Notes: generated by a model from the letters alone, not told the origin. 64,000 bases of DNA from Serripes groenlandicus (GCA_031761405.1 JASEVX010000008.1:72642723-72706722); one strand, 5' to 3'. Counted from the first letter of the stretch, positions 22,694-36,046 are shown. Translations and numbers: made by a program.

Positions 22694-25600
22694 CTGTACT
22701 CATTTCTTTTTACTTACTCTGACGATTGTGTGAAAACTTGATATCATGTCTATTAACTTACCCTGACGAGTGTGTAAGTACATGCATTCATTTCCATGCA
22801 CTTACCCTATCGATTGTCTGAATACGTGTACTCACTTCCATTAACTTCCCATGACGATTGTGTAAATACGTGTACTCATATTCATTGACTTACCCTGACG
22901 AGTATGAGAATACCAGTACTCATTTGCATTGACTTATCCTGACGAGTGTGTGAAAACGTGATCTCATGTCTATTAAGTTACACGGAAGAGTGTGTAAGTA
23001 CATATACTCATTTCTAATAACTTACCTTAACGATTGTTTGAATACCTGTTCTCATTTCCATTAACTTACCCTGACGATTGTTTGATTACTTGTTCTCACT
23101 TCCATTAACTTACCCTATCGATTGTCTGAATACGTGTACTCACATTCATTAACTTACCCTGACGATTGTGTGAATACGTGTACTAATTTCAACTTACATA
23201 CCCTGACGAGTGTTAAAGTAAATGTACTCATTTCGATTAACTTACCCTGCCGAGTGTGTGAATACGTGTACTCATTTCCATTAATTAACCGTTATGATTG
23301 TTTATGTACGTGAACTCATTTCATTTAACTTACTGTAACGATTATGTGAATATACGTTCTTATTTCCATAACTTACCCTGACGATTGTGTAAATACGTGT
23401 ACTAATTTCCATTAACTTACCCTGAAAAGTGTGTAGATACGTGTACTCATTTCATTAACTTACCCTGTCGATAGTGTGAATTCGTATACTCATTTCCATT
23501 AACTTACCCTGACGATAGTGTGAATACGTGTACTCATTTCCATTAACTTAACTTGCCGATTGTGTAACTACGTGTACTCATTTACTTTGGTTTACCTTGA
23601 CGATAGTTTGAATACGTGTACTCATTTACTTTTATTTACCTTAACGATAACGTGAATAAGTGTACTCATTTACTTTTATTTACCTTGACGATAGTGTGAA
23701 AACGTGTACTCATTTACTGTTATATACCTTGAGGATAGTGTGAATACATGTACTTATTTACTTTTATTTACCTTGACGATAGTGCGAATACGTGTTCTCA
23801 TTTACTTTTATATACCTTGACGATAGTGTGAATACGTGTACTCATTTACTTTTATTTACCTTGACGATAGTGTGAATACGTGTACTCATTTACTTTTATT
23901 TACCTTGACGATGTTGTGAATACATGTACTCATTTACTTTTATTTACCCTGACGATAATGTGAATACGAGTACTCATTTCCCTTTATTTACCTTGACGAT
24001 AGTGTGAATACGTGTACTTATTTACTTTTATTTACCTTGACGATAGTGTGAATACGTGTACTAATTTACATTAACTTACCCTGACGAGTGTGTAAATACG
24101 TGTACTCATTATATTAACTTACCCTGTCGATAGTGTGAATACGTTTACTCATGTTCTTTTATTTACCTTGACGAAAGTGTGAATACGTGTACTTATTTAC
24201 TTTTATTTACCTTGACGATAGTGTGAATACGTGTGCTCATTTACTTTTATTTACCTTGACGATAGTGTGATTACGTGTACTCATGTTCTTTTATTTACCT
24301 TGACGATAGTGTGAATACGTGTACTCATTTCATTAACTTACCCTGACGATAGTGTGAATACGTGAACTCATTTCCATTAACCTACCCTGACGATTGTGTG
24401 AATACGTGTACTCATTTACTTGTATTTACCTTGACGATAGTGTGAATACGTGTACTCATTTCATTAACTTACCCTGACGATAGTGTGAATACGTGAACTC
24501 ATTTCCATTAACCTACCATGACGATTGTGTGAATACGTGTACTCATTTACTTGTATTTACCCTGACGATAGTGTGAATACGTGAACTCATTTCCATTAAC
24601 CTACCCTGACGATAGTGTGAATACGAGTACTCATTTACTTTTATTTACCTTGACGATAGTGTGAATACGTGAACTCATTTCATTAACTTACCCTGACGAT
24701 AGTGTGAATACGTGTACTCATTTCCATTAACCTACCCTGACGATTGTGTGAATACGTGTACTCATTTACTTGTATTTACCTTGACGATAGTGTGAATACG
24801 AGTACTCATTTACTTTTATTTACCTTGACGATAGTGTGAATACGTGTACTCATTTCCATTAACTTACCCTGACGATAGTGTGAATACGAGTACTCATTTA
24901 CGTTTATTTACCTTGACGATAGTGTGAATACGTGTACTCATTTACGTTTATTTACCTTGACGATAGTGTGAATACGTGTACTCATTTACTTTTATTTACC
25001 TTGACGATAGTGCGAATACGTGTACTCATTCACTTTGATTTACCTTGACGATAGCGTTAATACGAGTACTTATTTACTTTTATTTACCTTGACGATAGTC
25101 TGATTACGTGTACTCGTTTACGTTTATTTACCTTGACGATAGTGTGAATACGTGTACTCATTTACTTTTATTTACCTTGACGATAGTGTAAATACGTGTG
25201 CCCATTTACTTTTATTTACCTTAACGATCGTGTAAATACGTGTGCCCATTTACTTGTATTTACCTTGACGATAGTGTGAATACATGTACTCATTTACCTT
25301 TGTTTACCTTGACGATAGTGTGAATACGTGTACTCATTTACTTTGTTTTACCTTGACGATAGTGTGAATACGTGTACTCATTTACTTTTGTCAACTATGA
25401 CGATAGTGTGAATACGTGTGCCCTTTTACTTTTATTTACCTTGACAATAGTGTGAATACGTATACTCAATTACTTTTGTCTACCTTGACAATAGTGTGAA
25501 TACTTCTGCTCATTTACTTCTATTTACCTTGACGATAGTGTGAATACGTGTACTCATTTACTTTGATTTACATTGACAATAGTGTGAATACTTGTGCACA

Positions 25601-28600
25601 TTTCCTTTTGTTTACCTTGACGATAGTGTGAATACTTGTACTCATGTTCTTTTATTTACCTTGACGATAGTGTGAATACGTGTACTCATTTCCTTTTGTT
25701 TACCTTGACGATAATGTGAATAAGTGTACTCATGTTCTTTTATTCTCCTTGACGATAGTGTGTATACGTGTAGTCATTTACTTTTATTCTCCTTGACGAT
25801 AGTTTGAATACGTGTGCTCATTTACTTGTATTTACCTTGACTATAGTGTGAATGCTTGTACTCTTTTACTTTTATTTACATTGACAATGGTGTGAATACG
25901 TGTACTTATTTACTTTTATTTACCTTGACGATAGTGTGAATACGTGTACTCATTTAGTTTTATTTACCTTGACGATAGTGTGAATGCTTGTACTCTTTTA
26001 CTTTTATTTACCTTGACGATAGTGTGAATACGTGTACTCATTTACTTTTATTTACCTTGACGATAGTGTGAATACGTGTACTCATTTAGTTTTATTTACC
26101 TTGACGATAGTGTGAATGTGTATACTCATTTACTTTTATTTACCCTGACGTTAGTGTGAATACGAGTTCTCATTTCCTTTTATTTAACTTGACGATAGTG
26201 TGAATACGTTTACTCATGTTTTTTTTATTTACCTTGACGATAGTGTGAATACGTGTACTTATTTACTTTCATTTACCTTGACGATAGTGTGAATACTTGT
26301 ACTCATTTACTTTTATTTACCTTGACGATAGTGTGAATACGTGTACTAATGTTCTTTTATTTACCTTAACGATAGTGTGAATACGTGTGCTCATTTACTT
26401 TTATTTACCCTGACGATAGTGTGAAAACGTGTACTCATGTTCTTTTATTTACCTTGACGATAGTGTAAATACGTGTACTCATTTACTTTTATTTACCTTG
26501 ACGATAGTATGAATACGTGTGCTCATTTACTTTTATTTACCTCGACGATAGTGTGAAAAGGTGTACTCATGTTCTTTATTTACTTTGACGATATTGTGAA
26601 TACGTGTATTCATTTACTTTTATTTACCTTGACGATAGTGTGATTACGTGTAATCATGTTCTTTTATTTACCTTGACGATAGTGTGAATACGTGTACTCA
26701 TTTCATTAACCTACCCTGACGATATTGTGAATACGTGTACTCATTTCCATTAACTTACCCTGACGATTGTGTGAGTACTCATTTACTTGTATTTACCTTG
26801 ACGATAGTGTGAATACGAGTACTCATTTTCTTTGATTTACCTTGACGATAGTGTGAATACTTGTATTCATTTACTTTTATTTGCCTTGACGAGTGTATGA
26901 ATACGTGTACTCATTTACTTTTATTTACCTTAACGATAGAGTGAATACGTGTACTAATTTACTTTTATTTACATTGACGATAGTGTGAATACGTGTACTC
27001 ATTTACTTTTATTTACCTTGACAAGTGTGTGAATACGTGTACTCATTTACTTTTGTCTACCTTGACGATAGTGTGAATACGTGTGCCCATTTACTTTTAT
27101 TTACTTTGACGATAGTGTGAATACGTGTACTCAATTAGTTTTATTTACCTTGACGATAGTGTGAATGCTTGTACTCTTTTACTTTTATTTACCTTGACGA
27201 TAGTGTGAATACGTGTACTCATTTACTTTTATTTACCTTGACGATAGTGTGAATAGGTGTACTCATTTAGTTTTATTTACCTTGACGATAGTGTGAATGT
27301 GTATACTCATTTACTTTTATTTACCCTGACGATAGTGTGAATACGAGTTCTCATTTCCTTTTATTTAACTTGACGATAGTGTGAATACGTTTACTCATGT
27401 TTTTTTATTTACCTTGACGATAGTGTGAATACGTGTACTTATTTACTTTCATTTACCTTGACGATAGTGTGAATACTTGTACTCATTTACTTTTATTTAC
27501 CTTGACGATAGTGTGAATACGGGTACTAATGTTCTTTTATTTACCTTAACGATAGTGTGAATACGTGTGCTCATTTACCTTTATTTACCTTGACGATAGT
27601 GTGAAAACGTGTACTCATGTTCTTTTATTTACCTTGACGATAGTGTAAATACGTGTACTTATTTACTTTTATTTACCTTGACGATAGTATGAATACGTGT
27701 GCTCATTTACTTTTATTTACCTCGACGATAGTGTGAAAAGGTGTACTCATGTTCTTTTATTTACTTTGACGATATTGCGAATACGTGTTTTTATTTACTT
27801 TTATTTACCTTGACGATAGTGTGAATACGTGTACTCATTTCATTAACCTACCCTGACGATAGTGTGAATACGTGTACTCATTTACTTGTATTTACCTTGA
27901 CGATAGTGTGAATACGAGTACTCATTTACTTGTATTTACCTTGACGATAGTGTGAATACATGTACTCATTTACTTTTATTTACCCTGACGATAGTGCGAA
28001 TACGTGTACTCATTTACTTTGATTTACCTTGACGATAGTGTGAATACTTGTATTCATTTACTTTTATTTGCCTTGACGAGTGTATGAATACGTGTACTCA
28101 TTTACTTTTATTTACCTTAACGATAGAGTGAATACGTGTACTAATTTACTTTTATTTACCTTGACGATAGTGTGAATACGTGTACTCATTTACTTTTATT
28201 TACCTTGACAAGTGTGTGAATACGTGTACTCATTTACTTTTATTTACCTTGAAAATAGTGTGAATACGTGTACTCATTTACTTTGATTTACATTGACAAT
28301 AGTGTGAATACTTGTGCACTTTTACTTTTGTTTACCTTGACGATAGTGTGAATACTTGTACTCATGTTCTTTTATTTACCTTGACGATAGTGTGAATACG
28401 TGTGCTCATTTACTTTTACTTACCTTGACGTTTGTGTGAATACTTGTACTCATTTACATTGATTTACCTTGACGATAGTGTGAATACGTGTACTCATTTC
28501 CTTTTGTTTACCTTGACGATAGTGTGAATAAGTGTACTCATGTTCTTTTATTCTCCTTGACGATAGTGTGTATACGTGTAGTCATTTACTTTTATTCTCA

Positions 28601-30475
28601 TTGACGATAGTTTGAATACGTGTGCTCATTTACTTGTATTTACCTTGACTATAGTGTGAATGCTTGTACTCTTTTACTTTTATTTACCTTGACGATGGTG
28701 TGAATACGTGTACTTATTTACTTTTATTTACCTTGACGATAGTGTGAATACGTGTACTCATTTAGTTTTATTTACCTTGACGATAGTGTGAATGCTTGTA
28801 CTCTTTTACTTTTATTTACCTTGACGATAGTGTGAATACGTGTACTCATTTACTTTTATTTACCTTGACGATAGTGTGAATACGTGTACTCATTTAGTTT
28901 TATTTACCTTGACGATAGTGTGAATGTGTATACTCATTTACTTTTATTTACCCTGACGATAGTGTGAATACGAGTTATCATTTCCTTTTATTTAACTTGA
29001 CGATAGTGTGAATACGTTTACTCATGTTTTTTTTATTTACCTTGACGATAGTGTGAATACGTGTACTTATTTACTTTCATTTACCTTGACGATAGTGTGA
29101 ATACTTGTACTCATTTAGTTTTATTTACCTTGACGATAGTGTGAATACGTGTACTAATGTTCTTTTATTTACCTTAACGATAGTGTGAATACGTGTGCTC
29201 ATTTACTTTTATTTACCTTGACGATAGTGTGAAAACGTGTACTCATGTTATTTTATTTACCTTGACGATAGTGTAAATACGTGTACTCATTTACTTTTAT
29301 TTACCTTGACGATAGTATGAATACGTGTGCTCATTTACTTTTATTTACCTCGACGATAGTGTGAAAAGGTGTACTCATGTTCTTTTATTTACTTTGACGA
29401 TATTGTGAATACGTGTATTCATTTACTTTTATTTACCTTGACGATAGTGTGATTACGTGTAATCATGTTCTTTTATTTACCTTGACGATAGTGTGAATAC
29501 GTGTACTCATTTCATTAACCTACCCTGACGATTGTGTGAATACGTGTACTCATTTACTTGTATTTACTTTGACGATTGTGTGAATACGAGTACTCATTTA
29601 CTTTTATTTACCTTGACGATAGTGTGAATACGTGTACTCATTTCCATTAACTTACCCTGACGATTGTGTGAATACGTGTACTCATTTACTTGTATTTACC
29701 TTGACGATAGTGTGAATACGAGTACTCATTTACTTTTATTTACCTTGACGATAGTGTGAATACGTGTACTCATTTCTATTAACTTACCCTGACGATTGTG
29801 TGAATACGTGTACTCATTTACTTGTATTTACCTTGACGATAGTGTGAATACGTGTACTCATTTACTTTTATTTACCTTGACGATAGTGCGAATACGTGTA
29901 CTCATTTACTTTGATTTACCTTGACGATAGTGTGAATACTTGTATTCATTTACTTTTATTTGCCTTGACGAGTGTATGAATACGTGTACTCATTTACTTT
30001 TATTTACCTTAACGATAGAGTGAATACGTGTACTAATTTACTTTTATTTACCTTGACGATAGTGTGAATACGTGTACTCATTTACTTTTATTTACCTTGA
30101 CAAGTGTGTGAATACGTGTACTCATTTACTTTTGTCTACCTTGACGATAGTGTGAATACGTGTGCCCATTTACTTTTATTTACTTTGACGATAGTGTGAA
30201 TACGTGTACTCAATTACTTTTGTCTACCTTGACAATAGTGTGAATACTTCTGCTCAGTTACTTTTATTTACCTTGCCGATAGTGTGAATACGTGTGCTCA
30301 TTTCAGTTAACTTACTGTGACGATCGTGTTAATACGTGTTCTTATTTCCATTAACGTGCCTTGATGATTATGTGAATATGTGTTATCATTTCCAGTAATT
30401 AACCCTGACGATTGTGTAAATACGTGTACTCATTTCCATTAACTTACCATGTCGAGTGTGTGAATATACGTTTCT
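22694..30475. repeat. 44-bp minisatellite, right block (about 175 copies)
   Basis: The minisatellite resumes after the LTR element in the same register. The first ~1 kb resembles the left block. From about 23.6 kb it shifts to a second class with TACTTTTATTTACCTTGACG and ATAGTGTGAATACGTGTAC. Large higher-order blocks repeat within it. For example, a landmark ending CTTTTATTTAACTTGACG lies near 26170, 27350 and 28980, and GACGAGTGTATGAATACG near 26887, 28076 and 29966. That gives periods of about 1.2 and 1.6-1.9 kb. It is not coding. Confidence 0.95.
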
Positions 30476-30548
30476 TAATGAGAACCATCGCCTCGCTTCA
30501 AATTCAACATGAATACTTCCTTTTTTTAAACTAAGAAAAAAGGTGGAG

Positions 30549-31010
30549 TAACAATTTGCCGATACGTTATAATTACTGATCAGTAACATTACCCTTATCA
30601 ATTTACCGATTTGTTATAATTACTACTGATCAGTTGATAACCAGTACCAATTTACTAATACCTTATTATTACCGATCAGTAAATTAACCTTAGCAATTTA
30701 CTGATACGTTTATAATTACTGATCAGTAAATCACCTGTAGCAGTTTACTGATATCTTATTATTACTTATCAGTAAATCACCAGTTGCAATTTAATGATAC
30801 GTTATAATTACTGATCAGTAAATTACAAGTAGCAATTTACTGATACTTTATAATTACTTATCTGTAAATTACCTGTAGTAATGTATTGATATGTTATTAA
30901 TACTGATCAGTAAATCACCCGTTGCAACTTACCAATACGTTATTAGAACTAATCAATGAATTACCAGTAGCAATATACCAATACGTTATTATTACTGATC
31001 AGTAAATAGA
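30549..31010. repeat. 46-47-bp AT-rich satellite, about 10 copies
   Basis: These are degenerate tandem units containing TTTACTGATACGTTATAATT and the perfect palindrome TTACTGATCAGTAA, followed by a CACC/TACC-GTAGCAA spacer. The array starts about 75 bp after the 44-bp minisatellite ends but is unrelated in sequence. The palindrome in each unit could form small hairpins. Confidence 0.85.
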
Positions 31011-32140
31011 TTCAAATTGCATAGAACATGTGACCTTTGTAACCTTTCAATACGGCGACACTGGCATTGAAAAAGAAATATTTACCGAAAATGATGTAAA
31101 ATAAAATAAGGAGCAATTGATCGCTACAAATAAATTATTTTATGACAGAATCTTATTATTTATTATTATTGCACAACATCTATTGCATATTGTTTTCCCC
31201 CTTTTCTTGATTGGTAAAACATAAAATAAATTTGCAAATTTTCGGTGAAACTTTCTTAGAGGAAATCCAGGGCGATGCGGGAGCTTATTAAGAATGGTAA
31301 ACAAATGCACGCTTAAAATGGGATTGCACGAAGAGATGAGACACAGGGATATGTCAGAAAGTATTGAATCTTAATGCAAAGTAATGTTCCTGGGTAACGG
31401 GTCTGAGGGATGTAAATCAGTCTGAATCTCTTCATCTCTGAATTTACCAAGACGCAATATAAAATTAAAACCAAATGTCAATCCATGGTTATGCAAAGAC
31501 ATGCTTTTTTTATTTGTCTTACTTAAGTAATGAAATTAATAAAACTTTTAAGTCAAAGTAATAAACATTAACCTTGAGTAAATTAAGCAATGAAACAGAA
31601 TCAATATTTTTGTAGTCTGAGCAGTATATTTCTGTTCACAACCTTGAAGTTGGAAGCCCCAGGAGAATGGGTATACAGTTAAAAACCTTTAATTTCAAAA
31701 GCTCTGTCCTCAGAGCATTGGATTTCACTTGAAAAAAGGGGTTTTCGTCACAGATGGCCTTATTTTTTCTTTTGAAAAGATTCCTTTCATGTATTGTTTA
31801 CAAAACAACATGTCTTGCATTGTTTCCACAATTTAATGGGTCCAATTGAAGCAAAATTTAAAGAATCTAGGACTCGGGCTGCCCAGGAAAATAAAAGACT
31901 GCAGGCCCAGTGTTATTAATTTCTTCTCTATTTTCAGATAAAAAATCACTGGTGAATTACATCAACATAGCTGTGGGCTGTATAATAAGATAACAAATCA
32001 CTGGTGAACTACATAAACATAGCTGTGGGCTGTATACTAAGTTGTGGAAATATGGATTGATATTCGAAGTTCAATATGTTGTGCAAAACCTGTAAGTCGA
32101 TGCGTTGTCTTTGGTATTGAATAAATCAACATTTAAATAC
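31011..32140. other. Non-coding, no gene seen
   Basis: AT-rich sequence without a supported gene. The only structure found is a direct duplication of about 52 bp at 31943-32040 (AAATCACTGGTGAA...GCTGTGGGCTGTATA twice, a few mismatches). Confidence 0.5.
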
Positions 32141-32350
32141 TTAACCCTTTCTCACATACAAATATCATACTCTTTTTGGCACCTCTGCAGCAGGTGACTT
32201 TTGAAAACATTGCACATGACAAAAGAAGAAATTGTTCACAATGTCCTTTTGCCACAGAGTTTCCAACTCTTTCCAGTATTTACACTTTCCATTTTAGTGG
32301 TTTCCAGATTTTGCCCAGATCTGTTTAAAGTTGCCTGCTACAGTTTTGTT
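32141..32350. mobile_element. TTAA MITE copy
   Basis: Starts TTAACCCTTTCTCACATACA. It has the internal arms GCACCTCTGCAGCAGGTGAC and GTTGCCTGCTACAG in inverse relation, with the palindromic AAAAGAAGAAATTG / TCCTTTTGCCAC centre between them. The right terminal repeat is degraded. A second partial copy follows at about 32395-32605 and ends GGAAAGGGTTAA. Confidence 0.7.
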
Positions 32351-33087
32351 GTTCAGAAGAAAAAGGGAAAATCTCTAAAAACTAAATAAAGTATAATTAT
32401 TGAATCGAGTTGAAAACATTGTGACAAAAGGAAAGATTGCGCATAATGTTACAATGTTTGAAAATGTCTGCCCCAGTTGGGTTTAAATGCTAAGATTGAG
32501 AAAGTGTTAGACAACAGCTTTGTGACGTTATGAACACCAACATTGCATTTCAAATCATTTAGATAATTCAAAGGTGCAGATGTGTTGTTTTATGGAAAGG
32601 GTTAAACATTTTGTCGGATACAGATGTCAGCTTTGCAACAGACATTTTTTATAAACATTGTGAGAAAGCTAAGAATGTTCTATTTGATGATAATTTCTTG
32701 TTTTTCAACTATTTACTTTCACTATACTTTCTGTTTTTTTGATATTAAGACCCTATGTTGTGAGTACTCCGGAAGACGATTCTTTCAGTGTTTCTTATAC
32801 TTAGATCTACAGAAAAACAAACATCATCTTCAAGTACTTAAGCACAGGATTTTACAAATATGAAACTAAAACAAAATTTGGAAGAACAAGCAACAAAACA
32901 TAACATTCCTCTGTGAAAATTCAAACTAACTAAACGAAAACTTGACAATTCACAGTAAACCAACTATTCAAAAGAAAAACAACACATTATCAAAAGAGAA
33001 TGCAGCACTTAAAAAAAGTGGCTGATCTAAATTCAAAATGTCTTATACTTAAAGCTTTCATTAAGAAACGAAAACATTGAATTGAAA

Positions 33088-33655
33088 AATGAAAAACCAG
33101 AGCTTAAAAGTACAAAAAATGATATAAATTTTCTAGAGATCACATCCATCAATACGTACATATCTGATATCCGCGGTGATATGGCAACATTCACTATTCA
33201 AATGGAAACTATTCATGATAAGCTTCTGCTTACAACTAAAGATTCTGACATATTGGACTTAAAACAAGAAATAAGGGAAAAAATAAACAGACATATTCAC
33301 TTAATCTCCTAAACCAGAATCAATATTAAGATAAGGACAAAACATATTGACCATGAATACACTTAAAGATGACACAATAATACAGCAGACTTCTAATCAA
33401 CCATTGCCAAAACCAACAAACTCGAATACCAAGACAAAACTTTATGACAAACTAAAAGTGTACATCCTAGGGGACTCTGTAACCAAAGCCATTGCTCCTT
33501 CAATAATGTCAGGTGAGAGGCTATGTATCAAAGTTAGATCTCTACCTGGAGCAAAGAAAAAATGACATTACAAGAAACATGTCCACATCAAAGAACAAAC
33601 AAGATCTTGCAAAGTATGACATGTTCATCATCAACGCCGGTATAAACAACATATA
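33088..33655 (+). pseudogene. LINE ORF1 remnant with SGNH/esterase-like domain
   Basis: A Lys/Glu/Asp-rich, coiled-coil-like segment (33088-33312) precedes a frame at about 33347-33565. That frame contains VYILGDSVTKAIAPS, the GDS block of SGNH-fold hydrolases, and then VRSLPGA. After a frameshift it reaches YDMFIINAGINNI, the GxN block. ORF1 proteins of CR1-type LINEs are known to carry such an esterase-like domain, which fits the RT found downstream. The reading frame is broken and truncated at the internal deletion. Confidence 0.7.
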
Positions 33656-35264
33656 TCCCTCTGTGACCACTATCCAGTCTGTTTCACTCGCAAGTTAAGT
33701 TGCAGTACTACTTCAGGACCTTTACACAATATTATAAATTACAGAAATATTAAAACTTTGGATGAAAACAAATGTAATATTTGTCTAAACAACCAGATTT
33801 GGTCCATTACCGAAATTTATGATAATGTTGACGCTTCTCTAGACTATTTTATCTCTAAGTTTACAGATGTCCTCAACACCTATGCACCTCTCAAACAAAA
33901 GCGTGTCGAATACAATAACCTCCCAGACCGGTATAATACAGAAATTGGTTGTGCGTCAAGACAACGTGATAAGGCAAAATCACAAAATAATATCACTGAA
34001 TTCAAATACTGGCGCAACAACAAAAAACCTCTGATATCCGAAGCCAAAATGTCTTTCTATTCACCCAATCTGGATTCAGATCAAATCATTCTTGTGAGAC
34101 AGCGCTAACAGCAATAATTGACACACGGATTGACGCAATTAATGATAAGAGAGCAATAGGAGCAGCTTTTCTTGATTTAACAAAAGCATTTGATTTAATA
34201 AATCATACACTTCTTCATATACTTTAACAAAATGTTTGAATATAACATAAGAAACAAAGCTCCGGAATGGTTAAATTCGTATTTTGACGATAGATCCCAG
34301 AAAGTGTCGGTTGCTGGCAAACCGCCATAATCTCTTCCAATTGCATCAGGTGTACCTCAAGCTCAGTGCTAGGTCCTATCCTAATTACAATCTAAAGTAA
34401 TGACCTACCAATGCAATTACACGCCTCATCAACTGACTTGTTAGCAGATGACACAACTTTCAGTGCAGTTAGGCTTAATGTGAATGAAGTAATTCAGTCT
34501 CTTCAAAGTAGCTTAAATACCATAGATGAGTGGTGTGGTGTCAGAGAAATGCGATGATGCCAAACCAACAAGAAAAGAAAGCTTTGATAATTTCACCAAC
34601 TTATAATATAAAACAATCACTAGAATTCAATAATAACAATAACCACAGCATTTTTTTTTCTGAAGTCGAACAACTACTAGGCATACATGTTGACCATAAT
34701 CTCAATTGGAAAATCCAAGTTGAAAAAGTACTCAAAAAATGCAACTTTACCTTCTGTTTCGATTTAAACGCTTCCTGAAAACTCTTTTACACAACCTTCA
34801 TTTTACCTCATATTGATTATTGTTGTACAATTTGAGGTAACTGTAGTGACAAACCTTTCAGCAATATATATAAATTCCAAAAAAGAGTTGCAAAATCTTT
34901 CTTGGACAAGACATATGACACACCAAGTGAGGAACTCTTTCATGAACTTAAATGGATGCAATTTCAAGATCGAATTAAATACAAAAAGGTTATACTTGTG
35001 TACAAATCCCTTAAAAAAGAACTCCCGGAGTATATGACTAATCTATTCACATAATCAACCAATACAAATTTAAGATCTGCCGCCCAGCATACACTTAGTA
35101 TTCCTAAACCTAGGATAGAATGTTGTAGAAAATCTTTCACCTACTCAGGACCAACAATATATAACCAGATTCCACTACATGTCAGGAACTGTGAACATTT
35201 AAAGAAATTTAAATCAACATGTCTTTCCTGGTGGCATAGTGGTGGACATCTTTTACTTGATTAA
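33655..35264 (+). pseudogene. LINE ORF2 remnant: endonuclease end and reverse transcriptase
   Basis: It begins with CDHYPVCF, the C-terminal motif of apurinic-type endonucleases. A linker follows, then RT motifs: SCETALTAIID, FLDLTKAFDLINH, ASGVPQ and LLADDTTF (the catalytic xADD at about 34440-34461). Next come LLGIHVDHNLNW and the C-terminal ILPHIDYC region with a Lys-rich tail ending in LLLD. The motif order and spacing match CR1/Jockey-group ORF2. Several stops and shifts separate the segments, and the first RT motifs are deleted. It is inactive. Confidence 0.82.
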
Positions 35265-35445
35265 ACTCTTTTACATAATCGTGCTGGTTTCTTAAATGCA
35301 ACAGTTGTCTATGTAAATATGTGCATGATACCTTATAATATTAATATTTGTAAATGTTTTAACAGAGGCCCACAGTGAGTACTGGGCATGCCCAACTGTG
35401 CAGCTTCTATAAATAAAGTCTTTTTTATTATTATTGTTGTTAAAA

Positions 35446-35788
35446 TTATTCGACCAAGGACTCCATATGCATGATTTAATTCACTGCACTACAAATAAAT
35501 GTAAACAGAGTACTTTTGTGGATGTTTGTGGTTTGGTATACATAAAGATACTGTGCAATGTACGGTGTCTGGCTATATTTTGAATACAGTGGACTGAATG
35601 ATGTATTCAGAGACCGCAGTCAATTAATTTTACAATGAGCAAATTCAAAATTGTGTTATTATGATGAAATATGAATATATTTGTTTGATGATTAATTATC
35701 ATTATTTCATTTTCAGTGATTACAATAAGACTGTTAGTGTACCTAAGCTGCTTTCAGATAGGTAAAATAAATTTTCTTTGATCATTTT
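35446..35788. other. Non-coding, no gene seen
   Basis: Unique-looking AT-rich sequence between the LINE tail and the 37-bp array. No exon, RNA gene or recognised repeat was found. Confidence 0.4.
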
Positions 35789-36046
35789 TTAACCCTTTAC
35801 TAGATTCAAAGTCCGAACGGGCGCTTTAACTCTTTACTAGATACAAAGTCCGAAAGGGCACCGTAACCCTTTACTAGATGCAAAGTCCGAAAGGTTATCT
35901 TAACCCTTTACTAGATACAAAGTCAGAAAAAGCACTCTAACCTTTAATAGATACAAAGTCCGAAAGGGCATCTTAACCCTTTACTAGATACGAAGTCAGA
36001 AAGGGCACCTTAACCCTTTATTAGATACAAAGACCGAAAGGGCATC
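35789..36046. repeat. 37-bp TTAA-bounded tandem repeat, 7 copies
   Basis: Units of 36-38 bp each begin TTAACCCTTTACTAGATAC (or a variant) and end CCGAAAGGGCATC, so each carries an inverted CCCTTT/AAAGGG pair and is delimited by TTAA. The array abuts a full TTAA MITE starting TTAACCCTTTCC, suggesting the array grew from a MITE end or a minimal MITE. Confidence 0.85.

Larger units (their letters stand above)
32870..35445 (+). mobile_element. CR1-like non-LTR retrotransposon, internally deleted
   Basis: This is a LINE remnant with ORF1, endonuclease-end and reverse-transcriptase pieces in the correct order. It ends in a TATAAATAAAG stretch and a short TTATTATTATTGTTGTT-type tail at about 35425-35445, typical of CR1/L2-group 3' ends. 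A large deletion joins the ORF1 domain directly to the last part of the endonuclease, and a second removes RT N-terminal sequence near 34060. Frames carry many stops. The 5' limit is uncertain. Confidence 0.8.

Noticed and set aside
11295..30475. CRISPR-like array of regular repeats
   Set aside because: Units are directly contiguous with no unique spacers. The context is eukaryotic with no cas genes, so this is a minisatellite.
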